A stretch of 64,000 nucleotides of DNA from Pasteurella bettyae CCUG 2042 (GCF_000262245.1 NZ_AJSX01000004.1:1-64000); one strand, 5' to 3'. Positions 49,085 to 62,531 are shown, numbered from the stretch's first letter. Numbers and translations: made by a program. The notes: generated from the sequence alone by a model not told the origin.

Positions 49085-49678
49085 TTAATTTGAATATTGA
49101 CGAATTGCATTACCAATTTCTTGATCATTATAAATCGCTGATACCACATCTTTTAATGCAGCACTCAATGATTTTTGAATATCATCATTACCTACAGTAA
49201 GTGCGCCTTCATCAGTACGAGATGCTCCCATATTTTTAGTAAAATTACCTTTAGCTCCTTGAACATGAACTTCTAATTGAATTTTAGAACTGATTTTATG
49301 GCGTAAATTTCCTTCCTCTACTTTTGCATAAAAGTCTTTCACTGTCACTAATACAGTTGTATTGGCTGAGTTTGCTTCAGATAAGCGGAAACCTTTACTA
49401 TTTAAATTTTGTTGCATAACTTGTTGAAATAATGCTTCTACAGTAGGTTGTGCAGATAATGGGAATAAAGCACCATTTTTGGTATAACTAGATACTTCTT
49501 TTTGGCTACGACCATCTTTAGTAACAACATTAACAATCGCATGTTGATTACTTACATTTAAGGTCGAAGTTGGAGCTTGAGGAGTAAAAGTTAATGTATG
49601 ACTTGGTGCCTGACAAGCAGAAAGAAATATAGTTGTAACAACAATCGCTGCTAAAGATAATGGTTTAGTAAATTTCAT
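49085..49678 (-). CDS. yajG: YajG family lipoprotein
   Basis: A 197-residue predicted lipoprotein: signal peptide ending FLSAC (lipidated cysteine near residue 22), then a YajG-like domain with ALFQQVMQQNLNSKGFRL and TVLVTVKDFYAKVEEGNLRHK. Function unknown. The start at 49678 follows AAGGAT; 49696 is also in frame but has no site. It is divergent from a bolA gene and upstream of nqr, the order seen in H. influenzae. Confidence 0.82.
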   Translation of the reverse strand: MKFTKPLSLAAIVVTTIFLSACQAPSHTLTFTPQAPTSTLNVSNQHAIVNVVTKDGRSQKEVSSYTKNGALFPLSAQPTVEALFQQVMQQNLNSKGFRLSEANSANTTVLVTVKDFYAKVEEGNLRHKISSKIQLEVHVQGAKGNFTKNMGASRTDEGALTVGNDDIQKSLSAALKDVVSAIYNDQEIGNAIRQYSN

Positions 49679-49827
49679 ATTTATCCTTATTTTCATTAAG
49701 TGATGAGACTTCAGATTTTATAATAAGACAATAAATCTAAATTAAGATTCATTTATTCTTGCAAACTTATGCGAGAATGTATAGCCTTAACTCCCTCATG
49801 ATTAATTATTTTTAGGAAAATTTGAGC

Positions 49828-50139
49828 ATGAATAAACAACAAGAGTTAACACAACGCTTAACTCAAGCATTTTGTCCTCAATTTCTACAAGTAGAAAATG
49901 AAAGCCATATGCATAGTTCTAACCTTGGTGGCGAATCACACTTTAAAATTGTCATCGTTAGTGAAAAGTTTGAAGGAAAATCCAGAATTGCTCGACACCG
50001 TATGGTTTATCAATATTTATCTGAAGAGCTAGCAAAAAATCTTCATGCATTAGCTTTACATACCTATACTCTAATAGAATGGGAACAAAGAGGTAAACAT
50101 CTACCCAAATCAACAAATTGCCTAGGCGTCAATAAATAA
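49828..50139 (+). CDS. bolA: BolA family protein
   Basis: A 103-residue protein of the BolA fold; LTQAFCPQFLQVENESHMHSSNLGGESHFKIVIVSEKFEGKSRIARHRMVY shows the family's conserved His and the class I arrangement. BolA proteins work with monothiol glutaredoxins in iron-sulfur handling and shape control. Start 49828 follows TAGGAAAA. Confidence 0.93.
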   Translation: MNKQQELTQRLTQAFCPQFLQVENESHMHSSNLGGESHFKIVIVSEKFEGKSRIARHRMVYQYLSEELAKNLHALALHTYTLIEWEQRGKHLPKSTNCLGVNK

Positions 50140-50475
50140 TTACCTTAGGTTTTCTATAAAAAGCATTTAAACTTCCTCATATAACTAGCAGAAATGGCAT
50201 ATTTTAGTTAAAATAAGGCGTTTAATTTTATGTAAAAAATTATTTTTCATTGTTTTAAACAACGATAAAAATAAATTTTATTTTAAAACAATGAATTATC
50301 TAGAATTTGAGTTTTAATTTTATTTGGTTGGAGAACTATTATTGATGATTTATTGAAAAATAGATCAAAAATTCTTAGATCGAAAATCATTACTCAAGGC
50401 GAGGTTGCATGATTAATTTATTTTATAATTAATGGTGCAATCATATTTTTAATCCAACAAAAGTAGTGCAAACAA
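50140..50475. other. 336-base AT-rich gap upstream of nqrA
   Basis: No gene or RNA recognised. It contains a 12-base inverted repeat (50248-50293, listed next) and a short direct repeat TAGATCAAAA/TAGATCGAAA near 50372-50392. The nqr promoter should lie here, but no clear sigma-70 pair stood out. Confidence 0.5.
50248..50293. repeat. Perfect 12-base inverted repeat upstream of nqrA
   Basis: CATTGTTTTAAA (50248-50259) and TTTAAAACAATG (50282-50293) with a 22-base AT-rich spacer, about 180 bases before nqrA. Could be a regulator site or an RNA stem; not a terminator by sequence. Confidence 0.7.
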
Positions 50476-51819
50476 ATGATTACGATTAAAAAAGGCTTGG
50501 ATCTTCCTATCGCTGGGAAGCCAGAACAAGTAATCCGTGATGGTAATGCTATCACTGAAGTTGCTTTGCTTGGTGAAGAGTATGTAGGTATGCGTCCTTC
50601 TATGAAAATTCGTGAAGGCGATACTGTGAAAAAAGGCCAAGTTCTTTTTGAAGACAAAAAGAATCCTGGTGTATTTTTCACTGCACCTGCAAGTGGTACT
50701 ATAACTGCGATTAACCGTGGTGCTAAGCGAGTATTACAATCTGTAGTAATTAAAGTTGAAGGTAACGAACAAGAAACTTTCACTAAATATTCAGCTACCG
50801 AATTAAATTCATTAAGCTCCCAACAAGTACGTAAAAATCTACAAGCCTCTGGTTTGTGGACAGCATTTCGTACACGCCCATTTAGTAAAGTTCCTGCGGT
50901 CGATGCGGTTCCAGCATCTATCTTTGTAAATGCAATGGATACCAATCCGTTAGCGGCAGATCCTTGTGTCATATTAAAAGAATTTTCACAAGATTTTACT
51001 GATGGTTTAACTGTTTTAAGCCGTTTAGTCCCAGAACGCCCATTACACTTATGCCAATCTGAAAATACAAATATTACAACAGCTAATTTAAGTAATTTGC
51101 AAATTCATCATTTTGGCGGTGTTCATCCAGCTGGTTTAGTAGGAACTCACATTCACTTTATTGATCCTGTTGGTTCAACAAAAACGGTATGGCATATTAA
51201 CTATCAAGATGTTATTGCTATTGGTAAATTATTTACCACGGGTGAGTTATATACAAACCGCATTATTTCTCTTGCTGGTCCCCAAGTTAAAACGCCTCGT
51301 TTAGTTCGTACAATATTAGGTGCGAACCTAAGTGATTTAACTTCAAATGAGTTAAATGAAGGTGAAAATCGTGTCATTTCAGGCTCAGTATTATGTGGTA
51401 GTACCGCTGAAGGTCCACATAACTATTTAGGTCGTTATGCTTTACAAGTTTCTGTAATTGCCGAAGGTCGTGATAAAGAGTTTTTTGGTTGGATTACACC
51501 ACAAGCTAATAAATTCTCAATAACACGTACAATACTAGGGCATTTTTCTAAAAAATTATTTAATTTTACTACCGCAGAAAATGGTGCAGAACGTGCTATT
51601 GTGCCAATTGGTAGTTATGAACGTGTAATGCCACTAGATATTCTCCCAACCATGTTATTACGTGATTTAATGTCAGGTGATACAGATAGTGCTCAAGCGT
51701 TAGGTTGTCTTGAGTTAGATGAGGAAGATTTAGCACTTTGTTCATTTGTTTGCCCAGGCAAAAATGAATTCGGTTCAATCTTACGCCAGGCATTAGATAA
51801 GATTGAGAAGGAAGGTTAA
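50476..51819 (+). CDS. nqrA: Na+-translocating NADH:quinone reductase subunit A
   Basis: A 447-residue peripheral subunit of the sodium-pumping NADH dehydrogenase; it binds the quinone region. [18 protein letters not shown], lipoyl-like [27 protein letters not shown] and [33 protein letters not shown] (C-terminal) match NqrA. First gene of nqrABCDEF. It replaces complex I in this family. Confidence 0.98.
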   Translation: MITIKKGLDLPIAGKPEQVIRDGNAITEVALLGEEYVGMRPSMKIREGDTVKKGQVLFEDKKNPGVFFTAPASGTITAINRGAKRVLQSVVIKVEGNEQETFTKYSATELNSLSSQQVRKNLQASGLWTAFRTRPFSKVPAVDAVPASIFVNAMDTNPLAADPCVILKEFSQDFTDGLTVLSRLVPERPLHLCQSENTNITTANLSNLQIHHFGGVHPAGLVGTHIHFIDPVGSTKTVWHINYQDVIAIGKLFTTGELYTNRIISLAGPQVKTPRLVRTILGANLSDLTSNELNEGENRVISGSVLCGSTAEGPHNYLGRYALQVSVIAEGRDKEFFGWITPQANKFSITRTILGHFSKKLFNFTTAENGAERAIVPIGSYERVMPLDILPTMLLRDLMSGDTDSAQALGCLELDEEDLALCSFVCPGKNEFGSILRQALDKIEKEG

Positions 51820-51820
51820 A

Positions 51821-53056
51821 ATGGGTTTAAAATCTCTTTTTGGAAAAATGGAACCCGCGTTTTTACCTGGAGGTAAATACCAAAAGCTATATCCATTATT
51901 TGAATCAGTATATAGCTTGCTCTATACCCCTGGTACAGTAACGCATAAAAATACCCACGTACGTGATGGAATTGATTCTAAACGTATGATGATTACTGTT
52001 TGGTTAGCCTTATTACCTGCACTTATTTATGGTTTATTCAACGTAGGTGCACAAGCAATTCCTGCTTTAAACCAAGTTGCTAACTTAAATGATTTAGTGG
52101 CTAATAACTGGCACTACTCATTGGCTAACGCATTAGGTATTGATTTATCAACTAATGCAGGATGGACAAGTAAAATGGCACTTGGTGCAATTTTCTTCTT
52201 TCCTATTTATATCACTGTATTTGTTGTGGCAATGGTATGGGAATTATTATTCTCAATCGTGCGAGGACATGAAGTTAATGAAGGTTTCTTTGTTACAACT
52301 ATCCTATTTGCATTAATTGTTCCGCCTACATTACCTTTATGGCAAGCTGCTTTAGGTATCTCTTTTGGTATTGTAATTGCTAAAGAAATTTTCGGTGGAG
52401 TAGGTAAAAACTTCATGAACCCTGCTTTAGCTGGTCGTGCATTTCTATTCTTTGCATATCCTGCACAAATTTCAGGAGATACAGTTTGGACAGCCGCAGA
52501 TGGTTTTTCTGGTGCAACAGCGCTTTCTCAATGGTCTCAAGCTGGTATTAGCGGATTAAAACATACTTTTGATGGCACGCCTATTACTTGGATGGATGCA
52601 TTCTTAGGTAATATCCCGGGCTCTATGGGAGAAGTTTCTACATTAGCTATCTTAATTGGTGGAGCAATCATCATATTTACACGTATTGCTTCATGGAGAA
52701 TTATGGCTGGTGTAATGATTGGTATGGCTGCTACAGCAACTTTATTTAATGTTATCGGTTCTGATACTAATCCTATGTTCTCAATGCCTTGGCACTGGCA
52801 TTTAGTATTAGGTGGATTTGCATTAGGTATGGTATTTATGGCAACTGACCCTGTATCTGCTTCATTTACTGATAAAGGCAAATGGTGGTACGGTATTTTA
52901 ATCGGTGTCATGGTTGTTCTGATTCGTACAGTTAACCCTGCTTATCCAGAAGGTATGATGTTAGCGATCTTGTTTGCAAACTTATTTGCACCAATTTTCG
53001 ACTATGTCGTAGTTCAAGCAAATATCAAACGTCGGAGAGCAAGAACAAATGGCTAA
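51821..53056 (+). CDS. nqrB: Na+-NQR subunit B
   Basis: A 411-residue membrane subunit with about ten helices. The covalent-FMN motif [11 protein letters not shown] (around residues 222-232, threonine attachment site) is intact; ApbE downstream would load it. Start 51821 follows AAGGAAGG and lies one base after the nqrA stop. Confidence 0.98.
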   Translation: MGLKSLFGKMEPAFLPGGKYQKLYPLFESVYSLLYTPGTVTHKNTHVRDGIDSKRMMITVWLALLPALIYGLFNVGAQAIPALNQVANLNDLVANNWHYSLANALGIDLSTNAGWTSKMALGAIFFFPIYITVFVVAMVWELLFSIVRGHEVNEGFFVTTILFALIVPPTLPLWQAALGISFGIVIAKEIFGGVGKNFMNPALAGRAFLFFAYPAQISGDTVWTAADGFSGATALSQWSQAGISGLKHTFDGTPITWMDAFLGNIPGSMGEVSTLAILIGGAIIIFTRIASWRIMAGVMIGMAATATLFNVIGSDTNPMFSMPWHWHLVLGGFALGMVFMATDPVSASFTDKGKWWYGILIGVMVVLIRTVNPAYPEGMMLAILFANLFAPIFDYVVVQANIKRRRARTNG

Positions 53057-53783
53057 GTTTAATAAAGATAGCGTATTCGGCACGGTTACTGTCGTATTAC
53101 TTTTAAGTTTAGTTTGTTCAATTATTGTAGCGGGTTCTGCTGTAGCACTAAAACCAGCACAAGAGGAACAAAAACAACTTGATAAACAAAAAAATATCTT
53201 AAATGTTGCAGGTCTCTTAAAAGAAAACGGCAATATTAAAGAAATTTATTCTAAATTTATTGAACCTCGTTTTGTTGATTTAGATACAGGTGATTATGTT
53301 GATTCGGCAAGTACTGAAGTTGAATTAATTCCTGCTGATTTAGATAAAGCAAAAATCCGTTCAAGAAGCAAAACAGCTGAAGTTTATTTAGTTAAAAATG
53401 AACAAGGCAAAGTAGAACAAATTGTATTACCTATTTACGGAACAGGTTTATGGTCAGTAATGTATGGTTTTGTTTCTGTCGCACCAGATGCAAACACAAT
53501 TAAAGGCATCACCTATTACCAACATGGAGAAACTCCCGGACTAGGTGGTGAAATTGAAAACCCTAACTGGCAAAAACTTTTCGTAGGTAAAAAACTACTT
53601 GATGCCAATAACCAACCTGCAATCAAAATTGTAAAAGGTCAAGCACCTCAAGATGAGCATAGTATTGATGGTTTATCAGGTGCAACCTTAACTGGTAATG
53701 GTGTACAAGGTACATTTAATTATTGGTTCAGTGATAAAGGTTTAGGTAAATACCTTGAAAAACTTAGAGCGGGGGCTAAATAA
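53049..53783 (+). CDS. nqrC: Na+-NQR subunit C
   Basis: A 244-residue subunit with one N-terminal membrane helix (about residues 11-35) and a periplasmic domain carrying the flavinylation motif [12 protein letters not shown] (around 204-215). The threonine is the FMN attachment site. Overlaps nqrB by eight bases and abuts nqrD. Confidence 0.98.
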   Translation: MAKFNKDSVFGTVTVVLLLSLVCSIIVAGSAVALKPAQEEQKQLDKQKNILNVAGLLKENGNIKEIYSKFIEPRFVDLDTGDYVDSASTEVELIPADLDKAKIRSRSKTAEVYLVKNEQGKVEQIVLPIYGTGLWSVMYGFVSVAPDANTIKGITYYQHGETPGLGGEIENPNWQKLFVGKKLLDANNQPAIKIVKGQAPQDEHSIDGLSGATLTGNGVQGTFNYWFSDKGLGKYLEKLRAGAK

Positions 53784-54412
53784 TGGCTGATTCAAAAAAT
53801 AATTTAAAAGAACTTTTATTAGGGCCTGTTATTAAAAACAACCCAATTGCATTACAAATCTTAGGGATTTGTTCTGCATTAGCGGTAACAACTAAATTGG
53901 AAACAGCAGTGGTTATGGCAATCGCAGTAAGTTTAGTTACAGGTTGTTCTAGTTTCTTTATTTCATTAATCCGTAATTATATTCCGAACAGTATTCGTAT
54001 TATTGTTCAATTAGCCATTATTGCTTCATTAGTAATTGTAGTTGACCAATTACTTAAAGCTTATGCTTATGGCTTATCAAAACAACTTTCTGTTTTTGTG
54101 GGGTTAATTATCACTAACTGTATTGTTATGGGACGTGCAGAAGCCTTTGCAATGAAAGTTCCTCCATTAGAAAGTTTCGTTGATGGTATAGGCAATGGTT
54201 TAGGTTACGGTACTATGCTAATTATCGTTGCATTTTTCCGTGAACTTATTGGTTCAGGTAAATTATTTGGTGTAACTATCTTTGAAACTATTCAAAATGG
54301 TGGTTGGTACCAAGCAAACGGTTTATTCCTACTTGCACCAAGTGCTTTCTTTATCATCGGATTTGTTATCTGGGGATTAAGAACTTGGAAACCAGAGCAA
54401 CAGGAGAAGTAA
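53783..54412 (+). CDS. nqrD: Na+-NQR subunit D
   Basis: A 209-residue six-helix membrane subunit, homologous to Rnf[27 protein letters not shown] and [32 protein letters not shown] are diagnostic, including the conserved cysteines (ICS and NCIV) that coordinate iron with NqrE. Overlaps the nqrC stop. Confidence 0.98.
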   Translation: MADSKNNLKELLLGPVIKNNPIALQILGICSALAVTTKLETAVVMAIAVSLVTGCSSFFISLIRNYIPNSIRIIVQLAIIASLVIVVDQLLKAYAYGLSKQLSVFVGLIITNCIVMGRAEAFAMKVPPLESFVDGIGNGLGYGTMLIIVAFFRELIGSGKLFGVTIFETIQNGGWYQANGLFLLAPSAFFIIGFVIWGLRTWKPEQQEK

Positions 54413-54415
54413 TCC

Positions 54416-55012
54416 ATGGAACATTATATTAGTCTTTTTGTAAAGTCAGTTTTCATTGAAAATATGGCACTTTCTTTCTTCCTTGGTATGTGTACATTCC
54501 TTGCGGTTTCCAAAAAAGTGTCTACTGCTTTTGGTTTAGGTATCGCAGTAACCTTTGTTTTAGGTATTGCAGTGCCTGTTAACCAATTAATTTACGCAAA
54601 TGTATTAAAAGACAGTGCATTAGTTGAAGGTGTGGATCTTTCATTCCTTAACTTTATTACTTTCATTGGTGTAATTGCAGGCTTAGTACAAATTCTCGAA
54701 ATGGTACTTGATAAATTCATGCCAACTCTCTATAACGCATTAGGAATTTTCTTACCTTTAATTGCGGTAAACTGTGCAATTTTCGGTGGTGTATCATTTA
54801 TGGTACAACGTGACTATAACTTTCCAGAATCAGTAGTTTATGGCTTTGGTGCTGGCTTAGGTTGGATGTTAGCCATCGTTGCACTTGCAGGATTAACTGA
54901 GAAAATGAAATATGCAGATATTCCAGCAGGTTTACGTGGTTTAGGTATCACCTTTATCACCGTGGGATTAATGGCATTAGGTTTTATGTCATTCTCTGGT
55001 ATTCAGTTATAA
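54416..55012 (+). CDS. nqrE: Na+-NQR subunit E
   Basis: A 198-residue six-helix membrane subunit, homologous to Rnf[36 protein letters not shown] and [17 protein letters not shown] carry the conserved cysteines of the membrane iron site. Three bases after nqrD. Confidence 0.98.
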   Translation: MEHYISLFVKSVFIENMALSFFLGMCTFLAVSKKVSTAFGLGIAVTFVLGIAVPVNQLIYANVLKDSALVEGVDLSFLNFITFIGVIAGLVQILEMVLDKFMPTLYNALGIFLPLIAVNCAIFGGVSFMVQRDYNFPESVVYGFGAGLGWMLAIVALAGLTEKMKYADIPAGLRGLGITFITVGLMALGFMSFSGIQL

Positions 55013-55024
55013 GGAGTGGAAATA

Positions 55025-56260
55025 ATGAGTGACTCTACAGTTTTACTACTCGGTATTGCCGCTTTTACTGTCATTGTTCTAGTATTAGTTGCGATTATTT
55101 TATTCGCTAAATCAAAATTAGTAGACTCAGGTGATATTACTATCGGTATTAATGGAGATCCAGATAAAGCCATTACATTACCCGCAGGAGGTAAATTATT
55201 AGGTGCACTTGCGAGCAAAGGTATCTTCGTCTCATCTGCTTGTGGTGGTGGTGGCTCTTGTGGTCAATGTCGTGTTATTGTTAAATCAGGTGGTGGAGAT
55301 ATTCTTCCAACCGAACTTTCCCATATTTCAAAACGTGAAGCTAAAGAAGGCTATCGTCTATCTTGCCAAGTTAATGTTAAAGGCAATATGGAAGTTGAAT
55401 TACCAGAAGAAATTTTTGGTGTAAAAAAATGGCAATGTACTGTTATTTCTAACGATAACAAAGCAACCTTTATTAAAGAGCTAAAATTAGCTATTCCAGA
55501 AGGCGAAGAAGTCCCATTCCGTGCTGGTGGTTATATTCAGATTGAAGCTGAACCGCATACTGTGGCTTATAAAGATTTTGATATTCCAAAAGAATACCAT
55601 GAAGACTGGGATAAATTTAATTTATGGCGTTATGTGTCAAAAGTAGATGAGCATATCATCCGTGCCTACTCTATGGCTTCATATCCAGAAGAGAAAGGTA
55701 TTATTATGCTTAATGTGCGTATCGCTACTCCACCGCCACGTAATCCAGATGTTCCACCAGGACAAATGTCGTCTTATATTTGGTCATTAAAACCAGGTGA
55801 TAAAGTCACTATTTCTGGTCCATTTGGTGAATTCTTTGCGAAAGAAACTGATAATGAAATGGTCTTTATCGGTGGTGGTGCTGGTATGGCTCCAATGCGT
55901 TCTCATATTTTTGACCAATTAAAACGCTTACATAGTAAACGTAAAATGTCATTCTGGTATGGTGCTCGTTCTAAACGAGAAATTTTCTATCAAGAAGATT
56001 TTGACCAATTAGCAGCTGAAAACGATAACTTTGTATGGCATGTTGCTTTATCAGATGCCTTACCTGAAGATAACTGGACAGGTTACACTGGCTTTATTCA
56101 TAACGTGCTTTATGAAAACTATCTAAAAAATCATGAGGCACCTGAAGATTGTGAATACTATATGTGTGGACCTCCAGTGATGAATGCAGCTGTTATCAAA
56201 ATGTTGAAAGATTTAGGCGTAGAAGATGAAAATATCTTATTAGATGATTTCGGTGGCTAA
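55025..56260 (+). CDS. nqrF: Na+-NQR subunit F (NADH-oxidising)
   Basis: A 411-residue entry subunit: N-terminal helix (about residues 5-25), [2Fe-2S] motif [12 protein letters not shown] (about 68-79), FAD-binding RAYSMASYP, and NADH-binding [17 protein letters not shown] 55025 follows GGAGTGG; an in-frame GTG at 55016 is part of that site. Last structural nqr gene. Confidence 0.98.
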   Translation: MSDSTVLLLGIAAFTVIVLVLVAIILFAKSKLVDSGDITIGINGDPDKAITLPAGGKLLGALASKGIFVSSACGGGGSCGQCRVIVKSGGGDILPTELSHISKREAKEGYRLSCQVNVKGNMEVELPEEIFGVKKWQCTVISNDNKATFIKELKLAIPEGEEVPFRAGGYIQIEAEPHTVAYKDFDIPKEYHEDWDKFNLWRYVSKVDEHIIRAYSMASYPEEKGIIMLNVRIATPPPRNPDVPPGQMSSYIWSLKPGDKVTISGPFGEFFAKETDNEMVFIGGGAGMAPMRSHIFDQLKRLHSKRKMSFWYGARSKREIFYQEDFDQLAAENDNFVWHVALSDALPEDNWTGYTGFIHNVLYENYLKNHEAPEDCEYYMCGPPVMNAAVIKMLKDLGVEDENILLDDFGG

Positions 56261-56353
56261 TATTCACTGCATACGATAAATCAAAGCGGTCAGGTTTCTG
56301 ACCGCTTTCACTATTTCTATGAATATAAATTTTTTAAAATTGAACCGCACTTT

Positions 56354-57400
56354 ATGAAATTAAAACCAATAATTAGCTTACTCACTAGTGTTCTATTAAC
56401 ACTATCGTTAACTGCCTGTAAAAAAGATCCTGAAATTATTACCCTTAGTGGTAAAACCATGGGTACAACTTACCATATCAAATATATTGATGATGGCAGT
56501 TTAACTAAAACGGCAGAACAAGCTCATGAAGGAATTGAAACGATCCTGAAAGATGTAAATAATAAAATGTCTACTTATATTGAGACATCTGAACTCAGTC
56601 GCTTTAATCAGTATCGAGAAATTAATCAACCTATTGAAATTTCAGCAGATTTAGCTAAAGTTATAGGAGAAGCTATACGTTTAAACCATGTCACTCAGGG
56701 TGCATTAGATATTACTGTTGGCCCAATAGTGAATCTTTGGGGATTTGGTCCAGAGAAACGTATTGATAAACAACCAACTAGTGAACAAATAGCCGAACGT
56801 AAAGCTTATGTTGGCATTGATAAACTTAAATTATTACAGAATGCTGATAAATTTTTCCTTGAAAAAACCGCACCTGAGCTTTATGTTGATCTCTCATCAA
56901 TTGCTAAAGGCTTTGGAGTAGATCAAGTAGCCAATTATATAGACAGCATTGGCGCTAAAAACTACATGACTGAAATTGGTGGTGAGATTCGTGCTAAAGG
57001 TCGAAATATTGAAGGCAAAGATTGGCAAATTGCGATAGAGAAACCCACTTTTGATGGTTCTCGCGCAGTGGAACAAGTGATAGGATTAAAAAATCTAGCC
57101 ATGGCAACCTCTGGTGATTATCGTAATTATTTTGAGGAAAATGGTGTCCGTTTCTCTCATGAAATCGATCCTAAAACTTGTTATCCAATCCAACATAAAT
57201 TAGCATCAATTACCGTATTATCACCAAGTTCAATGACTGCTGATGGCCTATCTACTGGTCTATTTGTACTTGGTGAAGGCAAAGCCCTAGAAGTGGCTGA
57301 AAAAGAAAATATTGCTGTGTACCTTATCATCAAAACAGATAATGGTTTTGAAGTGAAAATGTCTTCAGCATTTGATAAATTGCTAAATAGCAAAAACTAA
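56354..57400 (+). CDS. apbE: FAD:protein FMN transferase ApbE
   Basis: A 348-residue lipoprotein (lipobox LSLTAC, cysteine near residue 22). It attaches FMN to threonines of NqrB and NqrC. LSGKTMGTTYHIKYID, DLSSIAKGFGVDQVA and YMTEIGGEIRAKGRN (FAD and Mg2+ binding) are intact. Directly downstream of nqrF, after an uptake-signal stretch (near 56343). Confidence 0.97.
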   Translation: MKLKPIISLLTSVLLTLSLTACKKDPEIITLSGKTMGTTYHIKYIDDGSLTKTAEQAHEGIETILKDVNNKMSTYIETSELSRFNQYREINQPIEISADLAKVIGEAIRLNHVTQGALDITVGPIVNLWGFGPEKRIDKQPTSEQIAERKAYVGIDKLKLLQNADKFFLEKTAPELYVDLSSIAKGFGVDQVANYIDSIGAKNYMTEIGGEIRAKGRNIEGKDWQIAIEKPTFDGSRAVEQVIGLKNLAMATSGDYRNYFEENGVRFSHEIDPKTCYPIQHKLASITVLSPSSMTADGLSTGLFVLGEGKALEVAEKENIAVYLIIKTDNGFEVKMSSAFDKLLNSKN

Positions 57401-57410
57401 GGACATTATT

Positions 57411-57656
57411 ATGAAACTATTCTTAATTACTTTCGCTCTCTTCTTACTTATAATCTTAGCGATGGCATTAGGATATATTGTCAAACGTAAAGCCTTAAAA
57501 GGCAGCTGTGGTGGGATTTCCGCACTCGGCATGCAAAAAATGTGTGATTGCGAAGAACCTTGTGACAACTTAAAAGATAAAGTGGCAAAAGGTGAGGCAG
57601 ATCCAAGTGAATTAGAACGTTTCAAAAAAACACCACAATTCTATGAAGTCAACTAA
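57411..57656 (+). CDS. nqrM: Na+-NQR maturation factor NqrM
   Basis: An 81-residue protein with an N-terminal membrane helix (about residues 3-22) and a cysteine cluster SCGGISALG...MCDCEEPC (about 32-51). NqrM family members deliver iron to the membrane Cys site between NqrD and NqrE. Ten bases after apbE. Confidence 0.95.
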   Translation: MKLFLITFALFLLIILAMALGYIVKRKALKGSCGGISALGMQKMCDCEEPCDNLKDKVAKGEADPSELERFKKTPQFYEVN

Positions 57657-57683
57657 ATCATTAGCGGCTTTAATTATCATCTC

Positions 57684-57704
57684 GGAGCGTATTTGATACG
57701 CTCC
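57684..57704 (+). terminator. Hairpin after nqrM / before mnmA
   Basis: GGAGCGTAT-TTG-ATACGCTCC, nine-base perfect stem but no T-run, so a terminator or leader element of mnmA. Confidence 0.4.
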
Positions 57705-57761
57705 TACATTCTATTAATCTAACCAATGTGCTTCGCCTTAACCGAAGTTACGGGAGAAATT

Positions 57762-58931
57762 ATGCAAAATACCAAACCATTACATTCAAAAACTTACGAT
57801 ACTCATTTTCCAAAACTCACACCACAACAACTTGCTGAAAATAAGAAAATTAAAGTTATTTGCGGTATGTCTGGTGGCGTTGATTCCTCTGTTTCCGCTT
57901 TCATTCTACAACAACAAGGCTATCAGGTTGAAGGCTTGTTTATGAAAAACTGGGAAGAAGATGATGATACCGATTACTGTACAGCAGCTGCAGATTTAGC
58001 AGATGCACAAGCGGTTTGTGACAAACTAGGTATCCACTTACATAAAATCAACTTTGCAGCGGAATACTGGGATAACGTATTTGAACATTTTCTCAGTGAA
58101 TATAAAGCAGGTCGTACACCTAACCCTGATATTTTATGTAATAAAGAAATTAAATTTAAAGCTTTCTTAGATTATGCTGCAGAAGATCTTGGTGCTCATT
58201 ATATTGCTACAGGTCATTATGTGCGTCGTTCAGGCGATGATAGCAATGCACGTATATTACGTGGTCTAGACAATAATAAAGACCAAAGTTATTTCCTACA
58301 TGCATTAACTAAAAAACAAGTTGGTCAAAGCTTATTTCCTGTTGGTGAAATTGAAAAACCGATTGTACGTGCAATTGCTGAAGACTTAGGCTTGATTACC
58401 GCCAAAAAGAAAGATTCAACAGGTATTTGTTTTATTGGTGAACGCAAATTCAAAGACTTTTTAGCACGTTTCTTACCGGCTCAACCTGGGGATATTAAAA
58501 CTACTGAAGGGGAAGTGATTGGTCGCCATCAAGGATTGATGTATCACACTTTAGGGCAACGCAAAGGATTAGGCATTGGTGGTATCAAAGGTAAGGATGA
58601 AAATGCTTGGTATGTAGCAGAAAAAGATTTAGCAAATAATGTATTAATTGTGGCGCAAGGTCATGATAATTCAGCATTACAATCCGTGGGTTTGATTGCT
58701 AAACAACTCACTTGGGTCAGCGAACAACCACTATGTGAACCATTACGTTGTACTGTAAAAACACGTTATCGTCAAACAGATATTCCTTGTTTAGTGACAC
58801 CAACAAACGAGGATACCGTAGAAGTTCGTTTTGATGAACCACAAATTGCTGTAACTCCTGGACAATCTGCAGTGTTCTATCAAGGTGAAGAATGTCTTGG
58901 TGGTGGAGTCATTGAACAACAAATCAAATAA
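57762..58931 (+). CDS. mnmA: tRNA-specific 2-thiouridylase MnmA
   Basis: A 389-residue PP-loop ATPase making s2U34 in Lys, Glu and Gln tRNAs. [18 protein letters not shown] (P-loop), [26 protein letters not shown], catalytic cysteines in [12 protein letters not shown] and [12 protein letters not shown], then PUA-like C-terminus. ATG 57762 follows GGGAGAAATT; the frame is open from 57726 but without a good site. Confidence 0.97.
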   Translation: MQNTKPLHSKTYDTHFPKLTPQQLAENKKIKVICGMSGGVDSSVSAFILQQQGYQVEGLFMKNWEEDDDTDYCTAAADLADAQAVCDKLGIHLHKINFAAEYWDNVFEHFLSEYKAGRTPNPDILCNKEIKFKAFLDYAAEDLGAHYIATGHYVRRSGDDSNARILRGLDNNKDQSYFLHALTKKQVGQSLFPVGEIEKPIVRAIAEDLGLITAKKKDSTGICFIGERKFKDFLARFLPAQPGDIKTTEGEVIGRHQGLMYHTLGQRKGLGIGGIKGKDENAWYVAEKDLANNVLIVAQGHDNSALQSVGLIAKQLTWVSEQPLCEPLRCTVKTRYRQTDIPCLVTPTNEDTVEVRFDEPQIAVTPGQSAVFYQGEECLGGGVIEQQIK

Positions 58932-58935
58932 TTTC

Positions 58936-58976
58936 AAAGTGCGGTTAAAATTTCTTAAATTTCTACCGCACTTTTA
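58936..58976 (+). terminator. Inverted uptake-signal terminator after mnmA
   Basis: AAGTGCGGT (58937-58945) and ACCGCACTT (58965-58973) with T-rich tail TTTATTG. Confidence 0.8.
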
Positions 58977-59068
58977 TTGTTACAACATCAAGACTCAAGG
59001 GTACAACTTTAAAATAAGCTGAATAAATGCTATATTAACAACTCATTTTTAAGTTACTTTATAAAAAT

Positions 59069-61073
<2,005 letters not shown>

Positions 61074-61083
61074 TATCAAATAA

Positions 61084-61133
61084 AAAAGTGCGGTGAGATT
61101 CTGAAAAATTTTCTAAAATCTTACCGCACTTTT
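61084..61133. terminator. Inverted uptake-signal terminator between purB and srmB
   Basis: AAGTGCGGT (61086-61094) and ACCGCACTT (61123-61131), with complementary GAGATTC/TAAAATC-like extension, between convergent genes. Confidence 0.8.
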
Positions 61134-61193
61134 GTTGGCCATTTATATAACCATGTTAAAACATTTGTATATTGATGCAGATATGCTTATTAA

Positions 61194-62531
61194 TTAGTTT
61201 TGAGCCGCTTTTTCTGCTTCAACCAGCGCTTTAGGTTTGCGTCGTTTACCAATATTTTTAGTATCTTTATGACGTAATTTCTCTTTTTTCTTAGCAGCGA
61301 TTCTCTTTTCTTCTTTTTTCGCCTTAATACGAGCTTTTTGTTTTTTAGTCACAGTTTTGACTTCACCATCCTTTGGTGGATTAGTACGAGGCTCTAAACC
61401 TTCAATCACACGGGGTTTGAGTAGTTCTTCCGTATAACGTTTAATTTTACCTAATAATTTATAATCATGTCCCTCTACAAAAGAAACTGCTGTCCCCTTT
61501 TTACCCGCTCGTGCCGTGCGACCAATGCGGTGCAAATAGATATCAGCACTATAAGGTAAATCAAAATTCATCACATGACTAATATCTTCAATATCAATGC
61601 CTCTAGCAGCAACATCCGTCGCCACTAACACAGTAACAATACCATTTTTTAATTTATCAATAGCATTATTACGCTGTGTCTGTGCCATTTCGCCTTCAAG
61701 ATAAGTCGCCCGAATTCCTCGTTTACGCAAAATTTCAGCTAATTCACGCACGTCCTCACGACGGCGCACAAAAACAATACCTTTAGTGACTTGTTCATTT
61801 TCAATAAAACGAGCTAATAACTTAATTTTGTGTTCATTATTATCAGCATGATAGTACCATTGGTTAATTTTCTTACGCTCACGGCGACTTGGTTCAGCTT
61901 CAATTTCTACAGGATCATTTAAAATGCGTTCTGCAAAATCCGCTAGTAACTCACCCTCTAAGGTCGCTGAAAATAAAAGTGTTTGTTTACGCCAACGGGT
62001 TTCAGCAGAAATTTTTTCTGCATCTTGTCCAAATCCCATTTGTAACATGCGATCAGCTTCATCAAGAATCAAAATTTCGACCGCACGGCAATCAAAGTTT
62101 TCTTCTTTAATATATTGCAATAAGCGGCCTGGTGTCGCCACCACAATATCTTGGTTTTTATTAAATATTTCTCCATGATTTTGATATGCGACACCACCAG
62201 TAATTGTCGCAATACTTAAATTTGTAAACTGTGCTAGCTCTTCTGCTTGTTGTGCAACTTGCATCGCTAATTCTCGAGTTGGTGTTAGGATTAAAATACG
62301 AGGGGCACCTGGTTTACGACGAGGATAATCTAATAAATGTTGGATAGCAGGTAGTAAAAATGCTGCTGTTTTACCTGTTCCTGTCGGAGCTGACCCCAAT
62401 ATATCACGAGCGTCCATGGCAGCAGGAATCGCTTCTAACTGAATGGCAGTTGGGCGAGTATAACCTTTTTTAGCTAAGGCTTTTAATAATTCAGGAGCAA
62501 GTTCAAAGTCTTCAAATTGTGAGTGTAGCAT
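61194..62531 (-). CDS. srmB: ATP-dependent RNA helicase SrmB
   Basis: A 445-residue DEAD-box helicase acting early in 50S assembly. Q-motif FEDFELAPELLKALAKKGYTRPTAIQ, Walker A SAPTGTGKTAAFLLP, PTRELAMQVA, DEADRML, SATLEG, and HRIGRTARAGKKG; a lysine-rich tail (about 395-445) follows, as in SrmB. ATG 62531 is chosen; 62543 (TTG) is an alternative without support. Length and tail favour SrmB over RhlE/DbpA. Confidence 0.92.
   Translation of the reverse strand: MLHSQFEDFELAPELLKALAKKGYTRPTAIQLEAIPAAMDARDILGSAPTGTGKTAAFLLPAIQHLLDYPRRKPGAPRILILTPTRELAMQVAQQAEELAQFTNLSIATITGGVAYQNHGEIFNKNQDIVVATPGRLLQYIKEENFDCRAVEILILDEADRMLQMGFGQDAEKISAETRWRKQTLLFSATLEGELLADFAERILNDPVEIEAEPSRRERKKINQWYYHADNNEHKIKLLARFIENEQVTKGIVFVRRREDVRELAEILRKRGIRATYLEGEMAQTQRNNAIDKLKNGIVTVLVATDVAARGIDIEDISHVMNFDLPYSADIYLHRIGRTARAGKKGTAVSFVEGHDYKLLGKIKRYTEELLKPRVIEGLEPRTNPPKDGEVKTVTKKQKARIKAKKEEKRIAAKKKEKLRHKDTKNIGKRRKPKALVEAEKAAQN

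Noticed and set aside
50418..50972. 184-codon minus-strand frame opposite nqrA
   Set aside because: Antisense to nqrA codons, compositionally a shadow.
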